Shown here piece by piece: positions 33,358-46,058 of a stretch of DNA of 64,000 nt. The translations under genes and the position numbers were made by a program. Within the stretch, counting starts at the first letter, position 1. The number at the start of each line of letters is the position of its first letter. Origin of the DNA: Lytechinus pictus (taxonomy: Eukaryota > Echinodermata > Echinoidea > Temnopleuroida > Toxopneustidae); assembly GCF_037042905.1 (NCBI RefSeq), contig NC_087256.1, forward strand, positions 26,307,501 through 26,371,500. The letters run 5' to 3'. The notes beneath the pieces were generated by a model. That model saw only the letters and a list, made by a program, of their open reading frames with translations. It was not told the origin of the DNA and did no database searches.

Positions 33358-36300
33358 GAGCATGGGATATAACTTTAAAACAAAATGAGACATTTCAGAC
33401 TATCTTTATGTAAATTAGAGACTTCTCAAACTTGAAACCCGTAATCCAAATATTTAATCACATCATAAATCCGTTATAATTCACATTTGCGTGTTGCTCC
33501 AATGCAATTCATTTGCATCACATTCTCTAGTGTATATTTTGTTTTAATTTTGTCAATATCTCTGATTAATTTTTCAGGTAAATGATGATAAGGACTGTAC
33601 CAGCTTGGACCAATTCCATCGATCATTCTCACACAAAAACCTCGCAAAAGTTGACGACCATTTGTTTTTATCCTAACACATTCCTCAGATGATGAAATAC
33701 CAGAACCCTGTATCACAAAACTTGGTCATTGATCCATACATTTGATATATGATTGATTGCACATACAAATTAATACAATCAATTGCTATGAAGTATTGTG
33801 GTACAGGATCCCCATGTATTCATTTGAGAAATTTATCAAAAGCTTTGATATACTTAGGAAATGGATAATTGTTTTAAATTTTATTTTAAATGGTATTTAT
33901 TTTTAACTTTTTGTTGTTGTAATCTCTGTATCAGGTACTCAGTAAGTTAATGCATGACAATAAATCAAGTTTATGGGCATGACTCACTCAGTGGTATGAT
34001 AATTTGAGTTATTTCAAGGCTTTGAAATTTTTAACTGGACTATTTTCCATATTTTAAAAATAAACCGTCTGAAAAAGTGGAAATATAATTTGGGTTTCCA
34101 TATATACTTGTACAAAAATTCCACCATATTTGGCATTTTTCTCTTCAATTCTCGTGCTACTCAAATAGAGGTATTAGGTGTGTTATCTAATCACTGAGAA
34201 TTCAGTTTCTAAAAGTACATTCCCGTCCAGAAATACGTTATATTTTTGCTATCCGCTGCAAATGTTTCTTTAAACTGGAATATTTATAAATGTCATTGTG
34301 AAATCCATGTTGTAAATGTGCATGTATATGTTATGATGTAATTTTTCATCTTCTTATATCACATTCAGGAAATGAAAATGAGATGGGCCTTATAATAACA
34401 TGGAATCTTTCATAGTCCAACATGATCGTCACTTTAATAAATGTAGTGTAGCAGTCGGTCTAGCTGTATCAAAGTCTTTCTAAAATAATAGGGCTTTCAT
34501 ATTGTCTCTCTATCTGTTCTTCCAAGTTATAGTGGGTGACCCCATGGAAATCAATATTACCATGCTTTATTTTCCACTTTCGGTCATTTTACATATGCAT
34601 TAATGATTGCATGCTTCAAAAATATAAAAATAATCCAAATTTTATACTAGCCTTAATGTGGATTATGAAATTGGACTGGAATAAAGAATACCTCTTTATG
34701 TATAAAACTGAGCGCTTAGAAACATCTGTATTAAGTGCCCTACAAATGTTATGATGATTATTATTATGATGATGTACATACTATCTATTGAGGTTGTTTG
34801 TTTTTCTGTTTAAATTTGTATCTGGATATTTTATTTTATGATGAGCAGGATTTTTGTTTTTATATATTCAATTTTAGAATGGCATGCAATAATCAAATTT
34901 TCATTAAAAGTGACTCTACTTCAAAGTGTGAAACTCATTTACAACATTCATCCACCATTCGAATTGAACATATATTTGCTTTTATACTGTTCTTTGATGC
35001 AATATCCTGCAATTAAATATCTGGCTGACAGACCCTTTATTTCAAACTTTTATTTTCATATTCAGAGCTGAGCTTTATTTGAGATTTTCATTTTTCAAAG
35101 TACGTATTTTTCATTAAGAGGTTTGCAATGATATTTTTTGAGAGGCTGAGGAAATAAAAATATTTTGGCTGCAAATCCTGAACAACTGTGTTCCTTAAAA
35201 AAAATCAAAGAATGAAAATGAAATATTGTAAACATTGAGAAAGATTTCTTTTAACTTTAAAGACAAATAAAAAACAAACAATGAAATGCGAAATTAATTC
35301 CAACTTCTGAATTTGATAATATTCAAGTATGTTTGTTCAAGTAATTTATTTGTAATTCATTTCATGATTAGATTTTATTTTTTGCATATTAATTACAATG
35401 AAGTGAATAAACTTGTACTCCTAGTAAATTTGGCGATACCTGAAATGCTTGTCATGAATTAGCTGGGAAATATGACAACATGATATGTTCTTAATTATAT
35501 TTTCCCTCTTGTACATTTTTTATTTCTCCATGGTAATTGCATTCTAATTTTGTTGAATGTTCAGAAATGTGAAATTTGTGCAGGATTTGTTTTGAAGAAT
35601 TTCATGATTTTCAATGTAAATTATTCAAGAAGCATTGATTTCAAAATTATTAAGGTTAAGATTTTGCAGTCATATGAGACAATGTAATTTTTACATGTAT
35701 TTTTCTTACCTGCTTGCCTCTAACTTTTATATGTGATTTCATTTGAAATTATATATGTTCTCATGTTTTCAGAAATGCCTTTTCTTTAATTTGAAATTGT
35801 TTTGAAACCCACCATTCTTACTTTATGAAATGTATGTGTATTTTTACTCTATTGCTGTAATTTACTGTTGATGGAATTTGTGCTTTAATAAGATTTGTAT
35901 GTAGTTATAGTTTCAGTTGTAAACATGTGCAGGCATACATAATATATTGAAAATTTGACATTATACCATTAGTTTTAGACATTTAAGATTACAAGAAAGA
36001 TGTATATATTTTTTGCTCTTGTACCATCTTGGCTTAATATTGACATAAAGGAAATAATACTTTGACGCGTGTTTTGATTTTTTTTAATTCACAAACAATA
36101 TTTGATAGATTATATGAAAAATGGTATGCATTATGATATTGCTTGAAATGTCTGGCCAGCTGAGATCGCGCAAAGAAGCATTTTCTGGCACTGAAAAATG
36201 ATGTCCTAGAAATAAATAGCCTTTTGACACTATGATTGATTATAAGCAGTTAATACAGCTCGTCAGATTTGCTTTGTAGCCCTTGTGTCATGAAAGACAC

Positions 36301-38000
36301 CATAACTGAGAAATATTTTTTATGGATGGAGATTCACCAGTATATTCTTGGATTCCCCATCCGACGGACAAAGTGACCTGACATTCCATCAACCATTAAA
36401 TAAGTCTGCAAATATCTAGATGCCTTTGTTATGTGCAACAGACTCTTAGGTCCGCAAAACTCATTTCTTTGGGGAAAGCGAGTGAACATAAAAGTTGAAT
36501 AAATTGCATATGATGTGGACCAACAAAAGACTGGCCTTTCTTGCTAACTAGTGCCTCTATAGATTTTATATGGTAGCTGGAAAAATTTGGATACAAAATA
36601 TCAACTTCTGATAAGATTTTGAGCGATAATTGTATTGTAAATATTGGTCTGCTGTGTGATGTGCATGTATTTTATGTGCATACATTCACCAATACAATTG
36701 TGTTTCATTTATCAAGACTAAGCTCAAATGTAAACTAAATGTATTGTTTATAATGAATACAACTTCAGATTCATTATAGTTTGAAGTGATTTAAAAAGAT
36801 AAATTATTGTAGTGAGTTTCAAGAAATATGATATTATACCCAGAAAACCAGGGATGTGTAAATTAATGAAGGATAATGATATTTAACTTACATTCGGCTG
36901 ATATTTTAAGAGTCTGCTTTTGTTTTTTGCAATAGATAGAGTAGGATGCAGTGAATTGATAGTTTAACGTCTCAGATTGACCTTGACATTTGCAAGTAAA
37001 TTATTTGTATATATGGGATCTTCAAAGAAAAATATTCCTAGTGTACAGAAAATATATTTGTGTACTGGTTGTCAAATTTTCAGATATTCTGTTTTATGTT
37101 GGAAAAAATTATTTAAGTAAGTTGATAGTAAAATAAATAATTCGCATGGAATGAGGAATGTGCCTATATTGGGTATCAAGTAACATTGATATGCTAATAC
37201 TGGATTCACATGATATTCTTTTTAATGAGAACTTGACTTCTTTAATAATACTCCAGTAGAATTCATGAAGGAGATGAGGAGAGGGTGTAAAACTTAAAAT
37301 GATTAGTGGTTCAGAGTAAATATATTTTAGCAATGTCACTGATTCAGATTGTGTGATGTCGAATATATTTCACTGTAAATAAAATGATCACGTACATGTA
37401 TTATAAGCACTTGCACTCCTTAACATCCCATGTTGTAGTCGCTATGGTTACATGTATGAGAGGCAATTAGTTTTGCTAAGCATCTTACCAAAAGGTCAGA
37501 GCCGCCTCAACTTTTCATCCAGATCTCTACAATTTCACCCAAATCTCCGTATTTTATCATAGATCATGACAATGGGGCAGCGTAAAAGCTTCATAGTGCC
37601 TTTGCAGAAAGGTCTTTGCCGCATCTTTCCCGCAGCCCCATTGTTCTGTGATTAAATTTGAGGATAAGATTGAGATGAGGAGATGCTTGCGGGATTCCTT
37701 GGGGAAAGATGCAGCTTTGGTTTTTGGTAAGGTTCTTGTTTGGGGTAGGTATACATACATGGACATGTACGTACTCTGTAATGGTCTCTCCACATGTCAA
37801 GGCGCTGAAATGTAATTGCGATGAATTCAGTAGATCCAAGATTAAATACTTGTATTTCTTTTATTCTTGAAATGCATCAGGTGTGGATTGTGTTTTTATT
37901 GCATTGAAGGCAAGGAGGGTGTGTTATTCAGAGTGATCCTGATTGATGCATAAGGTGTGATTTGTGTACAGTGTGTGAAATGCCACTTGTTCTACGCCCC
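33358..38000. other. AT-rich stretch, no gene recognised
   Basis: Could be a longer prominin 3' UTR or intergenic DNA. Only a weak inverted pair (33706-33812, ccctgtatcacaaaacttgg and gtattgtggtacagg) was seen. No coding frame with protein-like content. Confidence 0.45.
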
Positions 38001-38500
38001 CTTTGCCGATTTTCCATTCTGTCTCATACCACATGGTCTATTCCTACTTCTTATACGACATGGCCGTACTTGCGCGGGCAATTTTAAATGATTTATGGTG
38101 AAATTGAACTATTTGGTACACAATTTTGGTGAATTTTGTGATTTAAAAAAAAAATCAAAATTGCCCCCCCCCCCCCCCCCCTGCGTACGGCCATGCTTAT
38201 GCATTCAGTTTGTCTACTAACCATTTGGTATAATTGCCATTTGGCCCACTTACTACTTTGTGTAATTTTGAGTCAGGCTCTCCCTATTACTGCTTATGCA
38301 CTGAGTTTTCTTGAGAGAAAGTGGGAAATGATAAATAGATGAGGTGGCATTAATTTGGACAGGAGGCCTAATGACAGATAGGCTGAGTATTTGACCAAGT
38401 TTTGTGATAAGAGCAAACTTATATCAGACAAAAAAATGTTTTTTGAGTCCATGCGGTATTAGACTATACGATGAGTAAACCAACAGATAGTAGACCAAGT
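38000..38500. repeat. degenerate 'ccatttggtcta' repeats, cluster
   Basis: Phrases such as accacatggtctattcc, gtttgtctactaaccatttg and tagtagaccaagtgg occur on both strands, with a C run near 38165. Related to 54010-54400. Confidence 0.6.
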
Positions 38501-38542
38501 GGATATTAACCATTTTATATGTTAATCTTTGCTAAACTCAAT

Positions 38543-38857
38543 GGCCTGTATTCTGAAGTCAGGTTTAATTCAAACTCTGGTTGAAAGTTGTGGTTTAACT
38601 ATGGGAAGCCAGTTGTGGCATAATTCTGTAACAGTAGAGGTCGAATGTATCAGCTAATTTTAGTCTCAATTAATTCTTTATCATCTGGAAGGATGAATAA
38701 GATAGCTATCTTCACCATATAAAAATTAGGAAAGAGCACAATGAACATTAGAAGCATTCAATGAAAACATAACTTTGACATATTTGGCTTTCCATAATTT
38801 TAGCACAGAGTTGGACCATGGTCTAATTAAGTTCAACCTAACTTCAGAATACGGGCC
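38543..38857. mobile_element. inverted-repeat MITE, about 315 bp
   Basis: Left ggcctgtattctgaagtcag and the inverse of the right end ggcccgtattctgaagttag match at 18 of 20 positions. Confidence 0.75.
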
Positions 38858-39189
38858 AAAGGATTTATTTATCAGAAACAAGACAAATTTTACTCTTAAT
38901 TATCGTACGTAGTAGCTTCTTTTTCCGTAATTGCAAGAAAAATCCACAAGAGTAATATAGAGAAATGAAGGGGGAAAAGGGAATTGAGAGCAACCGTAAA
39001 ATTTACATTCGAACGGCTGTACAAAGGATGATCACTCTTTTCTCCAAACTATTAACCTTTGCCATCGGTCAATTCGGATCTGCCAACTTTCCTTGATTAT
39101 GATTGGCTAGCTGAGAAGAAGAGGTGATTACTTATGGCGCCACAATGGGGGGGGGGGGGCAACTAGCTGCCCCATGTGATATTTTAAGT

Positions 39190-39690
39190 AGATAAACAAG
39201 AATAATGGGTAATGATTGTGCCGATTTTTATGCCAAAGCAGCTCTCCATAAATCCATAGAAATAACAAATTACTTATGTACGTCCGAAGTAAATAACATT
39301 TTAAAGATAATTTCTTTTAATCAATGGCAGTCCAGATGGCAAAACTCCCCTAACACCCACTATAAAGTAATCCAAAAGTCGGTCTTACACCGACTTGCTC
39401 ATTAGAACGAGCAAGAGAAAAGATATTCCGTCGACTCCGATTAAGTCATATAGGACTAAATGAAGATCTCTGGCGAATGAAAATACACCCAACGGGACAG
39501 TGCAATTCATGTCGGAGAAAGAAACAATTGAACACTACATTGTTGCCCTAAGTATATGTAATTGAAAGGTCAATGCTTCTTGTCGAGGCAGACATCGCCG
39601 ATCCCGAGGAAATCCTTAGGCTCCTGAATTCTTGGGACCACTGTTTCGTTTCGTTCAAAGAACGAAACGCTTCCAAAAGAATAATTCGAT
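39190..39690 (+). pseudogene. decayed non-LTR retrotransposon: RNase H end and CCHC-like knuckle
   Basis: 39205-39405 reads MGNDCADFYAKAAL, typical of retroelement RNase H (GN..AD..AK.A). After a stop and a frame change come RLRLSHIGLNEDLW and a GQCNSC segment; after another frame change ETIEHY, giving a C-x2-C...H pattern. At least two frame breaks make it inactive. Confidence 0.7.
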
Positions 39691-39934
39691 AGCAGGAAAG
39701 ATTTTTTTTATCCGTGAAGGAAAGAGAGAAATATACCTATTTGATTAGTATCTAATTACTTATTTGTTCATATAGATACATATGTGTGTATTTGTGTATA
39801 TGTATATGTCATTTATATGAGTATGATGACCACATAAGACGATGGTCATTGTTGTGTTTGTCTTAGAATAAGATATATCTCTCTTCTCTCTAGGTTATAT
39901 TCCTTGTATTCAGTAGAGCTTATTATCCATTTTG

Positions 39935-40150
39935 AAAAAAAAAAGAAACTGGAGAAAAAGAAAGTGAGAAGAGAAGAGAAAAAAAAGAAAGACAAAAAAA
40001 GAGAAAATAAAAGGGAAAAGAAAGGAAAAGGAAAGGAAGGAGGAAAAAAGAAAAGAAAAAAAGAAGAATGGAAGGAAGAGGAGAAGAAATGAAAGGAAAA
40101 AGAAAAAAAAGAATAAAGATGAAGAAATGGAAGAAAGGGAGAAAAAATGT
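39935..40150. repeat. purine (A/G) tract
   Basis: About 215 bp of gaaaag-type sequence, almost without pyrimidines on the + strand. Confidence 0.9.
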
Positions 40151-40430
40151 ATATACATGTATATATATATATCTTGTTTACTATCTCCATTTCCATGTCA
40201 ATCTAACTTACAACCTTGATTTAACAATGCACCATTTCATTTATTAAAGCCCTCATTTTGGATGCCCCCATAAACTCGAATCATCCGAACCTCCCCATTT
40301 CAAATTTTATCTTTTTTCTTTACAAAACAAAACAGACATACATGTATTTGATTGGTATATATGCGAGATCATTTCACGGGAAAAGACTCTTTAATAACAG
40401 TTTATTTTTCTATTTCTTTTCCGAGTTTCA

Positions 40431-40590
40431 AGACTATAGAGTATCCCAAAAGCCCCCTGTCTATATACACCGGGGAGACAGGACGATGTCTGGACGGTGT
40501 CGTTAGAAGGGACGGGATCATGCGGTAACCTGTAAGATACGATAGTCTATATAATAATAATAATAATAATAACAAAATAAAAAAAAGAAG
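40431..40590. repeat. inverted repeat followed by (TAA)n
   Basis: agactatagagtatc at the left and gatacgatagtcta at the right pair, then (taa)n. May be the 3' tail of the retroelement at 39190. Confidence 0.45.
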
Positions 40591-40599
40591 GAGAGGAAC

Positions 40600-42067
40600 G
40601 ATTTTAAAGGACACGTCGAAGAAAAGAAAGAAAATAATAGTTGGCCTAACGAGATGGCGGTAATAGTCAAATATGACTGGTCGCCATTAATTTCCAACAA
40701 ACAACAACAACGAAAAGGAAGACGAAAGGAGAATATAGACAAATGGAAGTCTTGGTCTTTTAACTCAATGCCCTTGAAATCGCCCGCGCCATATCATGGG
40801 GCCCGGCTCCTGTATCTGACTTAACAATATTATAATTATTAGGAAAAACAGACTCTTTCCTTTTTCAATTTAAACAAATTGACAAAACTTTTCATGAATC
40901 GCATCCCAGATAATAGTGCCCCATATAAGTCATCAGAACGATTGGGTCAGTTCTTATGAGAGAACAAGTGCCTTGCAATTTCCTTGCATTATGTAAAAAA
41001 TGAATAAAGATAAATATACTCTCTAGCTATACTGAAGAATGCATCAACGTCATTCACGAAGGGCGTTCATATTATAAACATGGTGTATGTCTGCATATTG
41101 TAAACATCACATTTACCGATATTCCTTTCCACATATCGTATTGAAATCGAATCAATAAATGTGCCCCAAAATCGCCAAGAAACAAGCCTGCATGGCTTGA
41201 GGTATTTACCGCCTGACCTCGCTTAAAATGATTCACGCAAGAAACAATGCACGGTATATTTGACTTGAACTTTAAAAAATATAACATAGAGCATTGTATC
41301 AACAACAAATGATAACAATACGAAGAAAAGCTTGTGACGTCGACTGCTGTTGATTTTCAATTTTGTACCACCAAACGATCGCACCGGCTACTGTATTTCA
41401 TACAAGCATACAGTATTTTGTATGGGTGAAACTCGCGCATTGATAATGTGAATTATCTATACCAAACACTCCGCGTACGTCAGGGTAATTCATTTTAGAG
41501 GCTGAAACCACTGAATTTATTGATAAACATTCGGATGAATGAACATAATGCTAGTGTGTACACCTGATCGGTTCGGCTGATCGAAAGCGCAAGATATATC
41601 GGGTTTATAATCGAATTCCAATGCATTCTACCTCATCAGAGATCTGCCACTGAGAAGCTGGGACCAGCACATCCAATATTGTCATTGTGTGAAAAGGTTG
41701 AGGCATAAAAATAGATACTATCATTGGACATTCCATTGGCATATATTGTCTAGAAGCTGCATAACATCCCTTTTCAATTAAGGTAAGTGCATAATTATAT
41801 CTATAAACTACACGTTACTCGAGCTGCTTTCATTCAAAGGCGCACCATATCATTTCTTCAGGCCTTCAGAACTCAAAATGGGAACCAGAAAATTCAGATT
41901 GTGATAACATGAGATCGAGTCTGTATGGGTACCGTTTCATTAAGACACGTTAAAATACAGTTTCTATATCTGACAGTTTACTCTTAGCCAATCAAATAGA
42001 GTGATTTCAGTAGCTTTAAACTGCATGTCATTGGAAAATTGTTATTACAACTTGCTTTGAAACGTAC
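40600..42067. other. intergenic DNA, possible upstream part of the TIMP-like gene
   Basis: No coding region recognised. A donor-like aag/gtaagt at 41782/41783 could end a non-coding first exon of the TIMP-like gene. The promoter was not identified. Confidence 0.3.
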
Positions 42068-42229
42068 AGGGGAGTGTTTCATCAACATTTTCATCCGACA
42101 AGTTGTCAGACCTGACATCTTTCTCTGATGTTGATTGGCTGAGAGGTACTGTTACTATGGTAACTGTCGGATAAAATGGGACTTGTCGGATAAAACGTCC
42201 GACAGGTCCTTTAATGAAACGCCCCCGGG
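42068..42229. mobile_element. MITE family B, copy 1
   Basis: Inverted ends ggggagtgtttcatcaa and ttaatgaaacgccccc; internal catccgacaagttgtcagac and gtccgacaggtcc. A relative is at 45395-45558. Confidence 0.7.
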
Positions 42230-42620
42230 CCCCTGGATCAGTATGAAGGGATCGAAGAGGGGAAAGGAAAGTCAGGCGCCGAGCACGTGGTTCGCGGCTT
42301 TGCAGTGGGATCGGATAAAACTTTCACTGCCGACTGTTAATATTGCAGACGTCCCGACAGACGTACAGCTGTATTGTCTACATTAAAAAAGAAGGGGGGG
42401 GGGAAGAAGATAATTCTATGATTGCGTAATTCACAGAGATGGAGGCATATAAGTTAAGTCAAAATCAGACATTTCCGTTCACAGCTCACAACGAATTTTA
42501 TTGTTATTTTCAATATATTTGGTATAGGGTATTAAACAAAGAATAGGCCTGATTTCAGCGTATACAATATACAAAGGCTGGTGTATCGAGGGAACGAGAA
42601 AATATCTGAAAAACCCCTCC

Positions 42621-42772
42621 ACACTGTAAAGACGCTATTAAAAATGTTAAACAACGATGTTTAAGGCCGCCACGCTTACAGTAATTAAAAAAAAATAAGC
42701 TAAAATTGTTAGAGTGACGGGCTTAATTAAACAGCGTTGCTTAACATTTTTTTTAACAGCGTTTTTACAGTA
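42621..42772. mobile_element. 152-bp MITE
   Basis: Left cactgtaaagacgctattaa and inverse of the right end ctgtaaaaacgctgttaa pair; aaatgttaaacaacg and cgttgcttaacatt continue the arms. Confidence 0.75.
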
Positions 42773-43289
42773 AATGTCAACTTATAGCGGCTCAGTGTAT
42801 ATAGTAGGCACCTACAATGTAAATTTACCAGAACATGAATTATTCAGGCTTTCCTGGATAAGCATGCACGTTACCATGGTTACTATGACATGCATCACTC
42901 ATCAATGAAACAACTAATTCACAGACAATATTTAGAGGTTTTCTCTTTCATATAGAGACTATGTTTTTGGAAATATAAACTGCGATATGATGTATGTCAT
43001 TGATATAGTATTTGCTCTCTATCATTTTGGATCACCTTTTTTTATATACACATTGGACTATATTGCTCCGTTTTTTCTTTGTAACTATGTGATGTATAAT
43101 ATATGTTTTAAAATATCAAACATACAGTTTTTATTGATTATGTTTTGTTGTGAGAACATATTTCTGTTTTTTTTTACAGTTGTTGCCGTCGTTGTTTTAC
43201 ACAATTATAGGACCTACCTAAATGAAAATGAATTCCATATTTTATTGTTCGAAATAGACATGAAATGAAATACTTTGAAAAAATGCTAT

Positions 43290-43500
43290 GCCCAGTTGAT
43301 CGTGGGCCCGGCAGCCGCTGTGCAGCGCCAGATCGACGGGGCTCTATCCCTTGAATCGTTGAACCCCAAACAGGGTAGCAGCAACTCCCATCTTTTAAAG
43401 TCTTTTGGTCTGACGCGGCCGGGGTTTGAACCCCCCGACCTCCCGGTTGTGAGATGGAGATACTCTACCAACCGAGCCAATTGCGGAGATAAACCACACT
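43290..43500 (-). repeat. tRNA-derived SINE
   Basis: Minus strand: caattggctcggttggtaga (A-box) and gggggttcaaaccccgg (B-box), just upstream of the TIMP-like gene. Frames on both strands across it are not genes. Confidence 0.75.
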
Positions 43501-43605
43501 TTACTGAACAAAATAGGCCTATTCGTAACTTTGTTATGTTTTCAAAATACAAAGAAGGGTCTCTTTAAATTTAACTCGTAATTATAATTCACACGCTTCT
43601 CACAG

Positions 43606-43646
43606 GAAATAATCAACCGACGCTGAACCAATAATTTTCCGTAGCC
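43606..43646 (+). other. TIMP-like gene 5' UTR part, probable acceptor at 43605
   Basis: cacgcttctcacag directly before 43606 is a good splice acceptor, so the ATG exon probably has a non-coding exon upstream. A candidate ends at 41782, where aag meets gtaagt after a TA-rich stretch. Both are inference from splice-site shape. Confidence 0.4.
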
Positions 43647-43761
43647 ATGGCAACGAAACTCATCTCATCTACTCTCGTCCTTCTCTGCTTCGCTGCCACG
43701 TTACATCACGCTACAGGATGCTCGTGTGTCAAAAATCCAGAATTCTGCGAGTCAGACTTTG
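43647..43761 (+). CDS. TIMP-like exon 1 (signal peptide and CxC)
   Basis: It starts at the Kozak-like GCCATGG and ends at donor gtaatt, leaving one base. It reads MATKLISSTLVLLCFAATLH and then HATG before the cysteine that becomes residue 1 of the mature protein. Confidence 0.87.
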
Positions 43762-46058
43762 GTAATTATAATTGATTCTGGGGCATATCACGATAATTTT
43801 GATACCCATCCCCCCAAAAAAATTTTTATAATAAATAATAATAAATAGATAATAATAATAATAATGAGATCAGTTTTGCTTATAAATCATCTAAACTATC
43901 TACAGTCAATTTTAAAAGTAACACCAACATCACTGCATTTCACTAATTTTCATTTCTGAAAACATATTCAAAATCAATATCACCCTCTAACTAGCACGAT
44001 ACTTGCATAAAAAAACTATAATTTATACAGGACCTAAATACTGGAATGGTATCCACCATATAAAATCAACGTGCACGAGTTTTAAAAAACATCTAAATGC
44101 ATAGGTTTGTTATGTTTATTATCTGAAAATGAAAATAAAAATTTGAATTGAATCGAATTGAATTGAATTTTTCAGGGGGGGGGGGGTACTGGATTAGTGA
44201 GCGATATTGGTGATTTGCCCCCGTTTTTTCATCGAATTTTTTTCTTCAAAAATCCATCCGCGGTGTGCATCAGATAGTTCAAGTTTTATTTTTTTAAATT
44301 AAAAAAGGGCTATCGGTAGATTCGATTTGCCCCTTGATTTATAATTTTAAGATATACAAACGGCTATGATATATAGTGTTTTTTATTGTGGTGTTGTTCT
44401 TTAATATTAATCTTTTTCGTTCATATCTTTGATTTGACACGACTGAGCTGCAAAAATGAGGGAGCTCCGATTTGCTGCGAGGTATATACGTAGTACTCGT
44501 TAACCACAATTCAGTCGACGTCTCACGGCCATGATGATGACGTATGTTATATAGGGCATGCCTAATTTACCTCGCATATCCCTCCTGTTCTGTTTGATAT
44601 CAAATACATACAAAAATATGAAATTAATGTAGTTAATAGCCTGAAATCTAATTTTTCATCCTTGCCACAGCTATCAGAGGAACCATTTTGGATGTCCAGG
44701 GCAACTACACCGCCCAAGAGGATCTGATTTACAGCGTCATGGTCGACGAAGTCTACAGGAACTCTTCAGAGGGCATCTTGGTCACCGAGTCTCTGGAGAT
44801 CGAGACTGGCGGTCACACATGTGGGGTTGGTCTCCTGGATATAGGCACCATCTACCTGATTTCAGGATGTAAGTATCCGACATAGCACCAAGTAATATCC
44901 ATTGCTTACTGAGTGAGTGTGTAAAATAATAATAATGTGACTTATAAAGCACCAAATCCATTTTTCAATATACATAGCAAGGTTAAGGTGATAATTTTGA
45001 AAGTTTCGACAGAGGTACATTTATTATGTCTTCAGGGAGGCTATTCAACAAAGTGGGGCATGCAAAAGCAAATGATCTTTCCCCCAAAGTTTTTGAAAGT
45101 TTTGGAATAACAAGGAAGCCAGAAGTGGATGAGCGCAAAAAATCCCATATACTATACACCTCCAAAAAATCACCAAGTTATGGTCATGAATACAACAATC
45201 TTAAATTATTGCTTCAAGAGTATTTTATTTTCTTCCACATAATTTAATATAATTCTTATGTGGCTTTATATTGATTATGCTTTGATAATAATTCTTTGCA
45301 TTTTTTAGATTAAAATGAAAATGAGATGATTATAATTCCTTTATCAAATTTGAAACAGATTTCTGTTATGAATTAATTTATACACTCAATCCCTATAGAG
45401 ATATTTCGTGACAGAACTTGTCAGATGCTTTATCCGAAAAGTCCCGTTTATCCGACCGTTACCATAGTAACAGTGCTTCTCAGCCGATCAATTTTTTTTT
45501 TAATTGTCAGATCTGACAACTTGTCGGACGAAAATATCAGCGATGAAACGCTTCCCTGGTGCCCGTTTCATAAAGAGCTGCAACAGTTGTAACTTTGCCA
45601 TTATGGCAACTACCATGGTAACCTTGCTTTTGATTGGCTGCTGAGCCCTGTTGCCATGGTAGTTGCCATAATGGCAAAGTTACACGGGGCCCCCAGATCT
45701 ATCCTCCAGCCCTCCCACGCATCGATCACCTATGTGACGTCACTATTATTTTTGTTGCTGTGATTTCTTGCTTTCTCATCCTTGCACTTGGCCGTTCGTA
45801 AGTCGTTGACCATTTTTACCACTCGCTCAGTTCCATTAAATACTGCCGTTGTTACCTCCATATCCTTTTTTTATTTAAATAGTATATAACGACAATTCCG
45901 ATAAGTACTCGATGGACAGCTGTAATTCTGTCATCATTGTTTACAACGATGCGGACGACGTCAGTGACTTGGATCTCCCGTGTTCGGCATCATTGACCAC
46001 CAGCATGACATCGTACATCCTCGTCATCGGTGCCTTTCTCCACTTCATCCTTCAGTGA
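43647..46058 (+). CDS. TIMP-like single netrin-domain protein, 3 exons, 162 aa
   Basis: TIMPs inhibit metzincin proteases through an N-terminal cysteine that chelates the active-site zinc. The ATG at 43647 sits in GCCATGG. Exons 43647-43761, 44671-44868 and 45883-46058 join in frame. Residues 1-24 are a signal peptide; the mature chain starts CSCVKNPEFC, the TIMP CxC end, followed by AIRGTILDVQ, ESLEIETGGHTCGVGL and LISG, as in TIMP N-domains. The mature part has exactly six cysteines (mature positions 1, 3, 10, 65, 94, 114), the number that forms the three disulfides of a TIMP N-domain. The C-terminal TIMP domain is absent. The last 14 or so residues (YILVIGAFLHFIL) are hydrophobic, which suggests a GPI signal or a membrane anchor. 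There is one sequon, NYT. It could instead be another secreted NTR protein; inhibition of metalloproteases is inferred. Confidence 0.85.
44021..44170 (+). pseudogene. non-LTR reverse transcriptase C-terminal remnant
   Basis: 44021-44104 reads IYTGPKYWNGIHHIKS then TSFKKHLNA and a stop, the usual end of this enzyme class, followed by a (gaatt)n tail. Inside the TIMP-like intron 1. Confidence 0.6.
44671..44868 (+). CDS. TIMP-like exon 2 (core of the netrin domain)
   Basis: Acceptor ttgccacag, donor gtaagt; 198 nt, takes one base and leaves one. It encodes the central beta-barrel strands, the sequon NYT and the HTCGVG cysteine. Confidence 0.88.
44985..45240 (-). pseudogene. non-LTR reverse transcriptase C-terminal remnant
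   Basis: Minus frame reads LVIPKLSKTLGERSFAFACP and LLNSLPEDI; the T.G.R.F...P.LWNSLP pattern marks the end of CR1/jockey-type reverse transcriptases. Inside TIMP-like intron 2. Confidence 0.65.
45395..45558. mobile_element. MITE family B, copy 2
   Basis: Shares ccgaccgttaccatagtaac and tctgacaacttgtcggacga with 42068-42229 in inverted order. Confidence 0.6.
45558..45693. mobile_element. MITE family C, copy 1
   Basis: gcccgtttcataaagagctg, then actttgccattatggcaact and its inverse agttgccataatggcaaagt. Adjoins the previous element without spacer. Confidence 0.8.
45883..46058 (+). CDS. TIMP-like exon 3 (C-terminus)
   Basis: Acceptor ttaaatag, stop TGA 46056-46058. It begins LYNDNSDKYSMDSCNSVIIV, contains the last two cysteines (DSC, LPC) and ends in a hydrophobic stretch, HFILQ. 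Two MITEs end 190 bp before its acceptor. Confidence 0.85.

Noticed and set aside
39846..40196. Lys/Glu-rich and Phe/Ser-rich frames
   Set aside because: Translations of the purine tract and its complement.
43275..43568. Frames of 97 and 88 codons just upstream of the TIMP-like ATG
   Set aside because: They span a tRNA-type SINE with A and B boxes; not an upstream exon.
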